A program made the translations under genes and the position numbers. From positions 434,001-498,000 of the forward strand of contig NZ_NOIQ01000001.1 in NCBI RefSeq assembly GCF_004136575.1: a stretch of 64,000 nt of DNA. Direction: 5' to 3'. Shown in pieces: positions 9,927 to 18,481 of this stretch; position 1 is the stretch's first letter; the number at the start of each line of letters is the position of its first letter. This DNA comes from Rothia koreensis (GTDB taxonomy: Bacteria > Actinomycetota > Actinomycetes > Actinomycetales > Micrococcaceae). The notes below the pieces were generated by a model that searched no databases, had not been told where the DNA came from, and was given only the letters and a program-made list of their open reading frames with translations.

Positions 9927-9971
9927 ACGCATCGTGCCCGCCGTCAACGGGTGACGGCGGGCACGATGCGT
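9927..9971 (-). terminator. strong hairpin terminator downstream of mqo
   Basis: A perfect 20-bp inverted repeat (9927-9946 with 9952-9971) flanks the five-base loop ACGGG. It lies 20 bases beyond the mqo stop. There is no long T tract on the leftward strand, so this is an L-shaped or factor-assisted terminator, which is common in actinobacteria. Confidence 0.7.
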
Positions 9972-9991
9972 ATCGGTGGCGGACGGGTCCG

Positions 9992-11470
9992 TCAGTTCCG
10001 GATTCCAAGAACCTTCGCCGTGTGGGCCATGATTTCGTCCGCGAGATCGGGTTCGTCATTGAGCCTGTGACCGTACGCCGGGACGAGCTCCTTGATGCGG
10101 GGCGACCACGCGTCGAACCGATCAGGGAAGCACTTCTTGACGAGGTTCAGCATGATCGGGACCGCCGTCGACGCGCCGGGAGATGCCCCCAGTAGTGCCG
10201 CGATCGAGCCGTCGCCCTTGGTGATGAGTTCCGTGCCGAACTGCAGGACGCCGCCCTTCTTGGCATCCTTGCGCATGACCTGGACGCGTTGTCCGGCCTC
10301 GATGAGGTCCCATTCGCCTCCGGCGGCCTCGGGGTAGTACTCCCGCAGGGCGTCGATTTTCGCCTGACGGGTTTTGGTCAGCTCTGTCAGCAGGTACTTG
10401 ACCAGGCCGAGATTGTCCAGGCCGGCGCGTGCCATCGGGTAGATGTTGTCGGGCTTGACGGACTTGAAGAGGTCCAGCAAGGACCCCTGCTTCAGGAAGT
10501 TCGTCTTGAAACCCGCGTAAGGGCCGAACAACAAGGAGCGTTTGCCGTCGACCCATCGGGTATCGAGGTGAGGCACGGACATCGGCGGCGCACCCACGGA
10601 AGCCTGGCCGTAGACCTTGGCGTTGTGTCGCGAGGCCGTCTCTTCGTGGGAGTTGCGCAGGAACAGACCCGAGACGGGGAATCCGCCGAATCCCTTGCCC
10701 TCCGGTATGCCGGACTTCTGCAGCAGGGGCAGCGCACCGCCACCGGCACCGAGGAACACGAACTTCGCGCGTACCAGGAGATCATCCTCGGCGTTGAGCC
10801 GGTTCGTCACGCGAAGGCTCCAGGAGCCATCGGATTCCTGACGGAGGTCCTGGACCTCGTGGCCGAACCGAACGTCGGCCCCCTGTTCCTCGAGGTGATG
10901 GGTGAACTGGAGGGCCAGGTTGCCGAAGTTGACGTCAGTACCCTCGCGCGAGTAGTTTGCCGCGACCGTCTCCTTCGGATCGCGCCCCTCCATGGTCAAG
11001 GGGGCCCACTCTGCGATCTTCTCCGGATCCTGGGAGAACTCCATTTTCTCGAAGAGCTTCTGGGCGCTCAGGGACTGGTAGCGAGTTTTCAGGTATTCGC
11101 TGTGGTCCTTTCCGAATACCAACGACATATGTGGTACCGAATTGATGAAGGAAGGATTCGCAATCTTTCCCTCCTCGACCAGGGTGGACCAGAACTGACG
11201 GCTGGTCTGGAACTGCTCGTTGATGTTGAGCGCCTTGGCCGGGTTCACGGTGCCGTCCGACCCCATCGGAGCGTAATTGAGCTCACACAGCGCGGAGTGG
11301 CCCGTACCGGCATTGTTCCACGCGTTGGAACTCTCAGCGCCGACTCGATCCAGGCGCTCGAACAGGGTGATGTCCCAATTCGGTTCGAGCTCCTTGAGCA
11401 GAACGCCAAGGGTCGCGCTCATGATTCCGCCGCCCACGAGGACGACGTCGGTCGTGTGAGTCTGAGTCAC
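9992..11470 (-). CDS. mqo: malate:quinone oxidoreductase
   Basis: Mqo is a peripheral membrane FAD enzyme that oxidises malate to oxaloacetate and passes electrons to the quinone pool; it serves the citric acid cycle instead of, or beside, NAD malate dehydrogenase. The 492-residue protein starts with the dinucleotide-binding strand DVVLVGGGIMSATLG and contains Mqo-typical stretches such as WNNAGTGHSALCELNYAP, plus ASPGAST near the C-terminus. I place the start at GTG 11470 because AGGAG precedes it by nine bases. The longer frame to 11575 adds 35 Arg/Pro-rich residues with no family resemblance. A 20-bp hairpin follows the gene. Confidence 0.95.
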   Translation of the reverse strand: MTQTHTTDVVLVGGGIMSATLGVLLKELEPNWDITLFERLDRVGAESSNAWNNAGTGHSALCELNYAPMGSDGTVNPAKALNINEQFQTSRQFWSTLVEEGKIANPSFINSVPHMSLVFGKDHSEYLKTRYQSLSAQKLFEKMEFSQDPEKIAEWAPLTMEGRDPKETVAANYSREGTDVNFGNLALQFTHHLEEQGADVRFGHEVQDLRQESDGSWSLRVTNRLNAEDDLLVRAKFVFLGAGGGALPLLQKSGIPEGKGFGGFPVSGLFLRNSHEETASRHNAKVYGQASVGAPPMSVPHLDTRWVDGKRSLLFGPYAGFKTNFLKQGSLLDLFKSVKPDNIYPMARAGLDNLGLVKYLLTELTKTRQAKIDALREYYPEAAGGEWDLIEAGQRVQVMRKDAKKGGVLQFGTELITKGDGSIAALLGASPGASTAVPIMLNLVKKCFPDRFDAWSPRIKELVPAYGHRLNDEPDLADEIMAHTAKVLGIRN

Positions 11471-11651
11471 TGTGGATATCTCCTGTGCTGGTTTCCGCGT
11501 CGGCGCGCGGTTTGGTTCCCGCCGAGGTACGCCGGGGCGGGCCGCGTCCTGACCGGTTGCAAAGGACGCATTCACTTCTCAGGTTAGCCCTTCCGAATCG
11601 CGCCGGTCGAACGGGCGCGTAGCATCCTTCAATGATGCGGGCCGAGGTGGA

Positions 11652-13274
11652 TCATTTCTCCTCGTGTACTTCGATTTTGGAGAAATCGGCCACGCCCGTG
11701 GCGGTGAGCGGATACGAGACGACCCGCGAGTTGAGGGCCACCGCAGAGATGGGGAATGCCAACGGGATTGCGGGCATCGCTTCTGCCACGGACTTGTTGA
11801 TCTTCTTGTACAGCTCGTTCCGTTCCCCGCCGTCGGACATCGAGGAAGCCTTCTGCACCTGGTCGAACAGGTCCGGATCGGAGAACCCGAACTGGGGGTT
11901 CTCCTGGCGGAACAGGGGCGACAGGAAGTCGTCGGGATCCCTGTACGCACCCATGTAGCCGGTCAGGGCGAAGGCCCGGTCCGAATTGGCCTGATTGATC
12001 TTGCTCAAGTAGTCGTCCGTCCACCGAATCGGGACGGGCTTGATGTTGAAACCGACCGATGTGAGATCTCCCGCGATCTGGGCGAAAACCGCCTCCGGGC
12101 TCTGGACGTAGGCCAGGGACACGTCGGTCGGATAGTAGAACTGGAGTTCCTTGCCGTCGTACTCCGACTCTTCGAGGAGCTTCTTGGCGAGGCTCTGGTC
12201 CTGCCGATACGCGGATTGCGTGTCGGAGCCGCTGACCTTGAACAATTCCGGGACGAAGTCGTTGGCGACCTTCGTTCCATCGGGATAGTACTTGTCAGCG
12301 ATGGGGGAGCGCGTGATCGCGTGGGCCGCCGCACGCCGGACTTTGATGTCTGACAAGGGGCCGGCTTGCTGATTCATGCTCACGTAGGCCACCGAGTACG
12401 GGTCGCGCTGCTGGATCTGGTATCCGCGGCGCGCGAGATTCACGAAGTCGTCGATGCCGATCTGGTCGTAGGCGTCAACGCCGCCCTCGAGGATCTCGTA
12501 GTACCGCTTCTGGGTACTGGTCACCGTCACGAACGTCAGTTTCCCGAGGTGCGCGGCCTCGCCCCAGTAGTCAGGGAAGCGGGTCAGGGTCGCGGTCCGC
12601 CCGTCCCAGTCCTTCAGTTCGAAGGGACCCGTACCGACCGGGTGGGAAACGTATTCGCCGTGGTCCTTGAAGGCCCGGGGAGATCCAATACCGAAGGCAG
12701 GTTGCGTCAGGGCCTTGATCACGGACGGGTACGGCGTGGAAATGGCCAGTCGGACGGTGTGGTCGTCGACGGCGGTGCATGACCGATAGATCGACTCCCT
12801 GGACGAGCCATCGGCCTTGGTCGACCGAAAGATGGTTTGGTACGCGGTCTGATTCACCTGTTCGGTCTGGGTGTTCTCGGACCAACGGCGGAAGTTCTCG
12901 CACACGACGTCGGCCGTGAGATCCGTACCGTCGTGGAACGAGACGTTCTTCCGCAACGTGAAGGTGTAGGTGAGGCCGTCGTCGGAGACCGACCAATCCG
13001 TGGCCAGTCCTGGGACCGGCTTGCCCGTGTCCTGATCGGCTTTGACCAGAGGCTCGAGAATTTGGGCCGCAATGCGCGAGGTCTCGAGGTTTGAGGTCAG
13101 CGACGGATCCAAGGTCGGTGCGGCGGCCGCGTTGCCGAAAACGAATGACGGTCCGGCCGGACTGGCCGAGCCGCTGGACGACGGAGACGGCCCCGACGAG
13201 TTGCCGCAACCGGCCAGGGCCACGGCAGCGACTCCCAGAGAACCGGTCAGGAATCCGCGCCGGGTGGTTCTCAC
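11652..13274 (-). CDS. ABC transporter substrate-binding lipoprotein, family 5 (peptide/nickel type)
   Basis: This 540-residue extracytoplasmic solute-binding protein belongs to family 5 (DppA/OppA type). The N-terminus has a double arginine (R5-R6) and a lipobox LAGC at 20-23, so it is probably a Tat- or Sec-exported lipoprotein anchored through C23, followed by a Ser/Gly/Pro linker. Typical segments are LDPSLTSNLETSRIA and VSFHDGTDLTADVV. The GTG start at 13274 has GGAG six bases upstream. No permease or ATPase genes lie nearby, so the transport partners must be encoded elsewhere. The bound ligand, a peptide or another compound, cannot be told. Confidence 0.85.
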   Translation of the reverse strand: MRTTRRGFLTGSLGVAAVALAGCGNSSGPSPSSSGSASPAGPSFVFGNAAAAPTLDPSLTSNLETSRIAAQILEPLVKADQDTGKPVPGLATDWSVSDDGLTYTFTLRKNVSFHDGTDLTADVVCENFRRWSENTQTEQVNQTAYQTIFRSTKADGSSRESIYRSCTAVDDHTVRLAISTPYPSVIKALTQPAFGIGSPRAFKDHGEYVSHPVGTGPFELKDWDGRTATLTRFPDYWGEAAHLGKLTFVTVTSTQKRYYEILEGGVDAYDQIGIDDFVNLARRGYQIQQRDPYSVAYVSMNQQAGPLSDIKVRRAAAHAITRSPIADKYYPDGTKVANDFVPELFKVSGSDTQSAYRQDQSLAKKLLEESEYDGKELQFYYPTDVSLAYVQSPEAVFAQIAGDLTSVGFNIKPVPIRWTDDYLSKINQANSDRAFALTGYMGAYRDPDDFLSPLFRQENPQFGFSDPDLFDQVQKASSMSDGGERNELYKKINKSVAEAMPAIPLAFPISAVALNSRVVSYPLTATGVADFSKIEVHEEK

Positions 13275-13385
13275 GTCTCACTCCTCATGAAGGGTGCCAT
13301 CTTGGATTCGCCCCGGGATGCGGGGACGTACGGCCGGCCGAACCGGGCGCACGGGGCCGACGCCCACCAAGGGGCCGGCTGTCGG

Positions 13386-13468
13386 TGCGCGAGGCGGGAC
13401 TTGAACCCGCACGCCTCCCCGGCACAGGAACCTAAATCCTGCGTGTCTGCCTATTCCACCACTCGCGC
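13386..13468 (-). tRNA. tRNA-Leu (anticodon UAG)
   Basis: An 83-nt cloverleaf is read leftward. The acceptor GCGCGAG pairs with CTCGCGC, there is a long variable arm typical of tRNA-Leu, and the T arm reads GCGGGTTCAAGTCCCGC. The anticodon stem CAGGA/TCCTG encloses the loop TTTAGGT, which gives anticodon TAG. The CCA end is not encoded. Confidence 0.95.
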
Positions 13469-13567
13469 ATGCCGCTCACTTCGGCGAGTCCACAGTCTAC
13501 ATGAGGGCGCGAAGCGGTTCGGCGCGGTGGGGCCGCGGGCACGGGGCCGGCGGAACGGCGTCGACCG

Positions 13568-14047
13568 TCAGGCGTCGATGCCGAGATCTCGCCGCAACTT
13601 GGCCACATGCCCCTTGGCCCTGACGTTGTATTGGGCGAGCTGGATCGTGCCGGAGCCGTCGATCACGAACGTCGATCGAATCAGGCCGACCGAGACCTTT
13701 CCGTAGTTCTTCTTCTCGCCCCAGGCCCCGTAGGCTTCGGCGACCTCGTGGGAGGGATCCGAGAGCAACGGGAAGGTCAGGGACTGGTTGTCCACGAATT
13801 TCTGCAGCGCCCCCGGTTTGTCGGGCGAGATTCCCAGGACCCGGTATCCCAGAGACTCCAACGAGTCGAGATTGTCCCGGAAATCGCAGGCCTCGGTGGT
13901 GCACCCGGGGGTCGACGCCTTGGGGTAGAAGTAGACAATGACCGTCGAGCCGGCGTAGTCGGCGAGTGAGACCTGCTTGCCCTGGGCGTCCTCGAGGGTG
14001 AAGTCCGGGGCAGGGTTTCCCGGCGACAGTCGAGTGGAATCGGTCAT
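13568..14047 (-). CDS. bcp: thioredoxin-dependent peroxiredoxin, Bcp/PrxQ type
   Basis: This cytosolic thiol peroxidase reduces hydroperoxides with thioredoxin-type donors. The 159-residue protein has the peroxidatic cysteine C49 in PKASTPGCTTEAC and a nearby C54, the usual resolving position of the Bcp group. The chosen ATG at 14047 has GGAGG eight bases upstream; the longer frame to 14107 adds unrelated residues. It lies between tRNA-Leu and a divergent MarR regulator gene. MarR proteins often sense oxidants, so joint control is possible, but no shared operator was identified. Confidence 0.93.
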   Translation of the reverse strand: MTDSTRLSPGNPAPDFTLEDAQGKQVSLADYAGSTVIVYFYPKASTPGCTTEACDFRDNLDSLESLGYRVLGISPDKPGALQKFVDNQSLTFPLLSDPSHEVAEAYGAWGEKKNYGKVSVGLIRSTFVIDGSGTIQLAQYNVRAKGHVAKLRRDLGIDA

Positions 14048-14189
14048 GCAAGAACCTCCGGTCGTGACGGCCACGGCGCCCCAGCGTTGTCGGTGCTGGA
14101 ACACCACGTGGCCTGATTGTTTGTGCTGTTGGCTATTGTACGAGCGTAATATCGGCCGTCGGCTCAGTGCCCGGGTTCCGCGTGGTGCT

Positions 14190-14195
14190 TATAAT
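14190..14195 (+). promoter_or_regulatory. consensus -10 box of the marR gene
   Basis: A perfect TATAAT lies seven bases before the ATG at 14203. The upstream -35 region (14167-14172) matches poorly. The spacing predicts a transcript beginning at or next to the start codon, with no 5' leader. Confidence 0.55.
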
Positions 14196-14202
14196 TTCAG
14201 CC

Positions 14203-14754
14203 ATGCCTCACTTCCAGGAATGGTCCATCAGTCGCCTGATGTCCACCGCAGCAAGGATGCTGGAACACAATTGGAACCGACAGTTGCAGTCTCTCGGACT
14301 CACGCACGCCGGTGTCATGGCCCTCGACGTCATTTACCGAGAGGGCAGCCTCACCCAGGCCCAGGTGGCCCACAAGGTCGGCGTCCAAGCGCAGACCATG
14401 GGCAAGACCCTGACGCGCCTCGAAGTGCACGGGCATATCGCACGGCAGCGCAGCACTCAGGACCGTCGTAGTTACTTGATGGTCATCACCGACAAAGGGA
14501 AGCGCGCCCTGGCCGAGGCCACCGAAGTCGAGGAAGAGCTCGCAGGCACGGGGGTGCTGGAACACGGCGAGCTCCGAGAAGCACTCGAGCAGGTCATCAG
14601 AGACCTGTCGAACACGGACACGATGCCGCTCAAGATCGTCCGGGACACCATGGAGAGCCTCCCGCAAGAGGCTCGATGGGTTGCTGAGGGCGTCGCATCC
14701 CAGCGCCCGGCGGGGGAGTCGAGCGAGGGAACCCCCGAGAGCGCGGAGGACTGA
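14203..14754 (+). CDS. MarR family transcriptional regulator
   Basis: This is a winged-helix regulator of the MarR family. Of its 183 residues, about 20-130 hold the wHTH core: GVMALDVIYREGSLTQAQVA, then the recognition helix region QAQTMGKTLTRLEVHGHI and the wing motif QDRRSYLMVITDKG. The C-terminal 50 residues are Ser/Glu-rich and unstructured-looking. The start at 14203 is favoured by the TATAAT seven bases upstream. It is divergent from the peroxiredoxin gene, a candidate target. The ligand and the regulon are unknown. Confidence 0.88.
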   Translation: MPHFQEWSISRLMSTAARMLEHNWNRQLQSLGLTHAGVMALDVIYREGSLTQAQVAHKVGVQAQTMGKTLTRLEVHGHIARQRSTQDRRSYLMVITDKGKRALAEATEVEEELAGTGVLEHGELREALEQVIRDLSNTDTMPLKIVRDTMESLPQEARWVAEGVASQRPAGESSEGTPESAED

Positions 14755-14938
14755 CGACGTCGGGCCGGCGGTCGGCCCGTCTGCCCCATCCGGTGTCTCG
14801 TGGGCACGCGCTGCGTCCAGGCCACCGGACCAGGCCCCGACGACGGCTCGTTCATCCCCGAATCTCTGGCCACGTGCATGAATCCTGCCGCAGGGGTTGA
14901 GAGCGAGCAGCGCCCGTGGGAAAGAACTGAAGCACACG

Positions 14939-14968
14939 AAAAAACCCGGTTCGTTGCCGAACCGGGTT
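14939..14968 (-). terminator. rho-independent terminator of the tRNA-Lys pair
   Basis: Read leftward, an 11-bp perfect stem (14943-14953 with 14958-14968, loop GCAA) is followed by a run of six T residues. It lies eight bases past the 3' end of the distal tRNA-Lys and should end the tRNA transcript. Confidence 0.88.
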
Positions 14969-14976
14969 ATCCATCG

Positions 14977-15048
14977 TGCGCCCCCCGGGACTCGAACCCG
15001 GAACCCATTGATTAAGAGTCAATTGCTCTGCCATTGAGCTAGAGGCGC
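14977..15048 (-). tRNA. tRNA-Lys (anticodon CUU), distal copy
   Basis: A 72-nt cloverleaf with acceptor GCGCCTC/GGGGCGC (one G-U pair) and discriminator A. The anticodon stem ATTGA/TCAAT encloses CTCTTAA, giving anticodon CTT. No CCA is encoded. It is identical to the upstream copy. Confidence 0.95.
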
Positions 15049-15082
15049 ATGCCGCAGAAGGGGCGAGAAGTGAAGACTTCCG

Positions 15083-15154
15083 TGCGCCCCCCGGGACTCG
15101 AACCCGGAACCCATTGATTAAGAGTCAATTGCTCTGCCATTGAGCTAGAGGCGC
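15083..15154 (-). tRNA. tRNA-Lys (anticodon CUU), proximal copy
   Basis: This is identical in all 72 positions to the copy at 14977-15048, with anticodon CTT. The two are probably transcribed together leftward and ended by the hairpin at 14939-14968. Confidence 0.95.
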
Positions 15155-15266
15155 ATACCTTTTCGCGGCTGGAACCCAGTGTCCCAGCGCGTCGGCAACG
15201 AAAAGAAACTATACGCAGAGCCCAGGACCCGTGCAAGTCGAATCGCCCGCTGTGATCAAGCGAACG

Positions 15267-15722
15267 TCAGACCGAAACCAGCTCGCGGACGTAGCTCAGG
15301 AAATCTTCAGAATCTGCTTCCTGTTCGAGCACTTCGGCGCCGTAGGCGGTCTCGATTTCGACCAGGGGCAAGACCTTGAGGTCGAACGCGGTCCGTGACG
15401 TGGTCTCGAGGCGCAACCGACCCTGCCCCGAGCTCGAGGCCTCGATCAGGTTGGTGTTGTCGATCGCGTTGGGGAGCCCCAAGGACGCGAGGGCCGCCGG
15501 GTCGAACGGGGCCACGATGATCTCCGAAGGGTACCGGCGGTAGCCCACGATGAAGTGGCGTTGGGCCACCCCATGATGCTCCCCGTCCGAGGGCTGGCTC
15601 GCGTAGGTCGCACATCCGGTCGCGTAGACCAGGTTGTACGCACCGTAGTTCATGACCTGGCTGTCGAAAACGGTGTGCAGACGTTCTGCCAGGGTCGGCG
15701 AGGTTTCCGGTTCGGAGGACAT
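15267..15722 (-). CDS. conserved-looking hypothetical protein
   Basis: A 151-residue soluble protein (MSSEPETSPTLAERLHTVFD...) with an alpha/beta appearance, a Tyr-rich central part (HFIVGYRRYPSEIIVAPFD) and an acidic C-terminus. There is no signal peptide, membrane segment or motif I recognise. Codon use is that of the neighbours, so it is probably real. A TAGACT hexamer (15730-15735) ends seven bases before its ATG, which suggests leaderless transcription. It is divergent from the ilvB leader region. Function unknown. Confidence 0.65.
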   Translation of the reverse strand: MSSEPETSPTLAERLHTVFDSQVMNYGAYNLVYATGCATYASQPSDGEHHGVAQRHFIVGYRRYPSEIIVAPFDPAALASLGLPNAIDNTNLIEASSSGQGRLRLETTSRTAFDLKVLPLVEIETAYGAEVLEQEADSEDFLSYVRELVSV

Positions 15723-15912
15723 ATTTCAAAGTCTATCCAGGTCAGGCTCGTAATCGAATGGGTGTCGAACAACTTGTTGATCGATTGCAACGAGAGGACA
15801 TCATGTAACGGGAGCAGAGGTCGTTCGGGTCGACCGCCGTGGGCGTGTGGCGCAGATTTCATATTCTGATACATTTTTGACCCCCTCAGGCGGGGACGTC
15901 GATCATGAATCC

Positions 15913-15993
15913 ATGGCACATCACGAAGCTCTGGTTCTTACCGGCGTACGCGTCTCGCTCATTATTGCGGGTCGCGCGGCTGGGCTGGCCTAG
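15913..15993 (+). CDS. ilvB leader peptide (26 codons, Val/Leu/Ile-rich)
   Basis: A short frame starts at ATG 15913 and stops at TAG 15991-15993. It encodes 26 residues beginning [20 protein letters not shown], with nine branched-chain residues (three Val, four Leu, two Ile). It is followed 24 bases later by a terminator hairpin, and then by ilvB. This is the classic arrangement of ribosome-mediated attenuation; ilvBNC of Corynebacterium glutamicum is known to be controlled this way. A frame from ATG 15905 runs through the terminator into ilvB and is unlikely to be real. The ribosome binding site (GGCGGGGAC upstream) is modest. Confidence 0.75.
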   Translation: MAHHEALVLTGVRVSLIIAGRAAGLA

Positions 15994-16017
15994 AACCAGA
16001 TATTTCGTACCGCGCAG

Positions 16018-16051
16018 ACCCCTCACCGAGACTCAGGTTGAGGGGTTTTTT
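16018..16051 (+). terminator. ilvB attenuator (rho-independent terminator in the leader)
   Basis: An 8-bp stem ACCCCTCA/TGAGGGGT (16018-16025 with 16039-16046), extendable by two C-G pairs, is followed by six T residues (16046-16051). It lies between the leader peptide and ilvB, so it would stop transcription when the leader ribosome does not stall. A short CTGG/CCAG hairpin around the leader stop codon may be part of the alternative fold. Confidence 0.8.
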
Positions 16052-16148
16052 CGTGTCAGGTCGGATTCCACCGGATCAGGACTGGCTCATGGCGGACCCA
16101 CAGGACCCGCCGCACCGCAGAACACAGCAGGAACAAAAGGACGATCAC

Positions 16149-17966
16149 ATGAGCAACGAAAAGTCGGCGACGCCGGCCACGGTTGCCGCCTCGACTTCCG
16201 GGTCGCAGAGCAGCGCCCCAAGAATTACTGGGTCCGAAGCGGTCATTCGTACTTTGGAGAAGCTCGGAGTCACCGATGTCTTCGGCCTTCCCGGCGGCGC
16301 CATCCTGCCGACCTACGATCCACTCCTTGATTCGGAGAGCATCAACCACATTCTCGTGCGCCACGAGCAGGGTGCGGGCCATGCGGCCGAGGGGTATGCC
16401 CTGGTGACCGGCAAGGTCGGCGTGTGCATCGCGACGAGCGGGCCTGGAGCCACGAACCTCATTACTGCGCTGGCCGACGCGAATATGGACTCCGTGCCGA
16501 TGGTGGCCATCACCGGGCAGGTGGGGTCCAAGGTCTTGGGCACGGACGCGTTCCAAGAGGCTGACATCGTCGGCATGACCATGCCGGTGACCAAGCACTC
16601 CTTCATGGCGACCTCGCCCGAGGACATCCCCCGAATCATCGCGGAGGCGTTCCACATCGCCGCGACCGGTCGGCCCGGACCCGTTCTCGTGGATATCACC
16701 AAGGACGCCCAACAGGGGCTCATGACCTTCGAATGGCCCGTGGACATGCAGCTGCGTGGGTACCGGCCGGTGGTCCGCGGGCACAACAAACAAGTCAAGG
16801 AGGCCGCCAAGCTGCTGGCCGCGGCCGAACAGCCGGTTCTCTACGTCGGGGGCGGCACGCTCCGTGCCCACGCGAGCGAAGAATTGGCGGGGCTGGTCCG
16901 CACGACCGACGCCCCAGTGGTCACGACCTTGACGGCCAGGGGTGCATTCCCCGATTCCGATCCCCATCATTTGGGCATGCCGGGTATGCACGGGTCCGTC
17001 CCCGCGGTCACCTCGATGCAGAAGGCGGATCTGATCGTCGCCCTGGGCGCGCGGTTCGACGACCGAGTCACCGGACACGTCGAATCGTTCGCTCCCCACG
17101 CGAAGGTCGTCCACGTGGACGTCGACCCGGCAGAGATCTCGAAGATCCGGGTTGCCGACGTGCCGATCGTCGGGGATCTCAAAGCAGTGATCCCCGAGCT
17201 CATCGATGCGGTGAGTGAACTGCAACGAGAGAACGGACCCGCGGATCTGAGTGGTTGGTGGGCCATCCTGAACCGGATCAAGGACGAGTATCCGCTGGGT
17301 TACGTCCCGACCGAGGACGGCCTCGGCTCGCCCCAGCACGTGATTCAGCGCATCGGAGAGCTGACGGGGCCCGAGGCGGTCTACGTTTCCGGCGTCGGAC
17401 AGCACCAGATGTGGTCCGCCCAATTCATTGGGTACGAGCGCCCGCACCAGTGGCTCAACTCTGCTGGGCTCGGAACGATGGGTTACTGCGTTCCGGCCGC
17501 GATGGGGGCGAAGGTCGGCAACCCGGACAGGGTCGTCTGGGCGATCGACGGCGACGGTTGCTTCCAGATGACGAATCAGGAGTTGGCCACGTGCGTTCTG
17601 AATGACATCCCGATCAAGGTGGCCGTGATCAACAACTCCTCGCTGGGCATGGTCCGGCAGTGGCAGACGCTGTTCTACGACGGCCGGTACTCGAACACCC
17701 ACCTGGATACGGGTCACGATTCCCGCCGAATTCCCGATTTCGTCAAGTTGGCGGAAGCCTACGGTTGCGCGGCCTTCCGCTGCACGAATGACGACGAGGT
17801 CGACGAAACCATTCGGAAGGCCCTGGAGATCAACGATCGACCGGTTCTCATCGACTTCACTGTGAGCCCCGATGCCATGGTGTGGCCGATGGTTCCGGCC
17901 GGCGTCTCCAACGATGCGATCCAGATTGCCAAAGACACGTCACCTGATTGGGACGGAGAGGAATAA
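16149..17966 (+). CDS. ilvB: acetolactate synthase (acetohydroxyacid synthase), large subunit
   Basis: IlvB is the TPP/FAD catalytic subunit that makes 2-acetolactate or 2-aceto-2-hydroxybutyrate, the first common step to valine, leucine and isoleucine. The 605-residue form has FGLPGG (45-50), the catalytic glutamate E73 in VRHEQGAGH, and the TPP/Mg motif DGDG from 467. I chose ATG 16149, with AAAAGGA nine bases upstream. The long frame from 16038 would begin inside the attenuator hairpin and cannot be right; ATG 16089 is a weaker alternative. Two bases separate it from ilvN. Expression is expected to respond to charged Val/Leu/Ile tRNA through the leader. Confidence 0.96.
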   Translation: MSNEKSATPATVAASTSGSQSSAPRITGSEAVIRTLEKLGVTDVFGLPGGAILPTYDPLLDSESINHILVRHEQGAGHAAEGYALVTGKVGVCIATSGPGATNLITALADANMDSVPMVAITGQVGSKVLGTDAFQEADIVGMTMPVTKHSFMATSPEDIPRIIAEAFHIAATGRPGPVLVDITKDAQQGLMTFEWPVDMQLRGYRPVVRGHNKQVKEAAKLLAAAEQPVLYVGGGTLRAHASEELAGLVRTTDAPVVTTLTARGAFPDSDPHHLGMPGMHGSVPAVTSMQKADLIVALGARFDDRVTGHVESFAPHAKVVHVDVDPAEISKIRVADVPIVGDLKAVIPELIDAVSELQRENGPADLSGWWAILNRIKDEYPLGYVPTEDGLGSPQHVIQRIGELTGPEAVYVSGVGQHQMWSAQFIGYERPHQWLNSAGLGTMGYCVPAAMGAKVGNPDRVVWAIDGDGCFQMTNQELATCVLNDIPIKVAVINNSSLGMVRQWQTLFYDGRYSNTHLDTGHDSRRIPDFVKLAEAYGCAAFRCTNDDEVDETIRKALEINDRPVLIDFTVSPDAMVWPMVPAGVSNDAIQIAKDTSPDWDGEE

Positions 17967-17968
17967 CC

Positions 17969-18481
17969 ATGTCTCGTCACACGCTGTCCGTCCTGGTCGA
18001 GGACACACCCGGCGTTCTCGCGAGAGTCTCGGGTCTGTTCGCACGTCGCCAATTCAATATTGACTCCCTGGCCGTGGGCGCCACCGAGGTTCCGGGCATA
18101 TCCCGGATCACCGTGGTGGTCGACGCGGAAGGGGGCCTGCTCGAGCAGGTCACCAAGCAACTCAACAAGTTGATCCATGTTCTGAAAATCGTTGAACTGC
18201 CATCGGAAACCTCGGTGCAGCGCGACCACATCATGGTCAAGGTCCGTGCGGATGCGGCGACTCGCATCCAGGTCACCCAGGCCGCGGACCTGTTCCGGGC
18301 ATCGATCGTCGACGTCTCCACCGAGTCCGTCGTCATCGAGGCCACGGGAGCCCCGGAGAAGCTCCGGGCCTTCCTGGAAATTCTGGAGCCCTTCGGCATA
18401 CGCGAGATCGTGCGTGCCGGGACCCTTGGCATCGGGCGCGGTGTGCGCTCGATGAGCGAGAGGGCTCTGCGCCATCAGTAA
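17969..18481 (+). CDS. ilvN: acetolactate synthase, small regulatory subunit
   Basis: IlvN is the regulatory subunit that activates IlvB and confers valine feedback inhibition. The 170-residue protein begins with an ACT domain (HTLSVLVEDTPGVLARVSGL, with the classic G-V-L near residues 14-16). A second ACT-like C-terminal domain contains IVDVSTESVVIEATG. ATG 17969 is preceded by GGAGAGGA, and the start falls two bases after the ilvB stop, so the pair is translationally coupled. The extra seven residues of the frame from 17948 are not conserved-looking. Confidence 0.95.
   Translation: MSRHTLSVLVEDTPGVLARVSGLFARRQFNIDSLAVGATEVPGISRITVVVDAEGGLLEQVTKQLNKLIHVLKIVELPSETSVQRDHIMVKVRADAATRIQVTQAADLFRASIVDVSTESVVIEATGAPEKLRAFLEILEPFGIREIVRAGTLGIGRGVRSMSERALRHQ

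Larger units (their letters stand above)
14975..15156. repeat. tandem duplication of tRNA-Lys (two 76-bp units, 106-bp period)
   Basis: Positions 14975-15050 and 15081-15156 are identical 76-bp units that contain the tRNA-Lys body plus a few flanking bases. The 30 bases between them are unrelated, so the duplication is limited to the tRNA gene itself. Confidence 0.9.

Noticed and set aside
14977-15154. The tRNA-Lys repeats as a CRISPR-like or integration repeat
   Set aside because: Each unit is a full tRNA cloverleaf with anticodon CTT; there are only two copies and no integrase gene nearby.
15905-16330. A 141-residue frame starting eight bases before the leader peptide
   Set aside because: It runs through the attenuator hairpin and into ilvB in the wrong frame. 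The overlapping 26-codon leader fits the regulation far better.
16056-17717. A 553-residue leftward frame opposite ilvB
   Set aside because: It is antisense to a certain acetolactate synthase and has the usual shadow composition.
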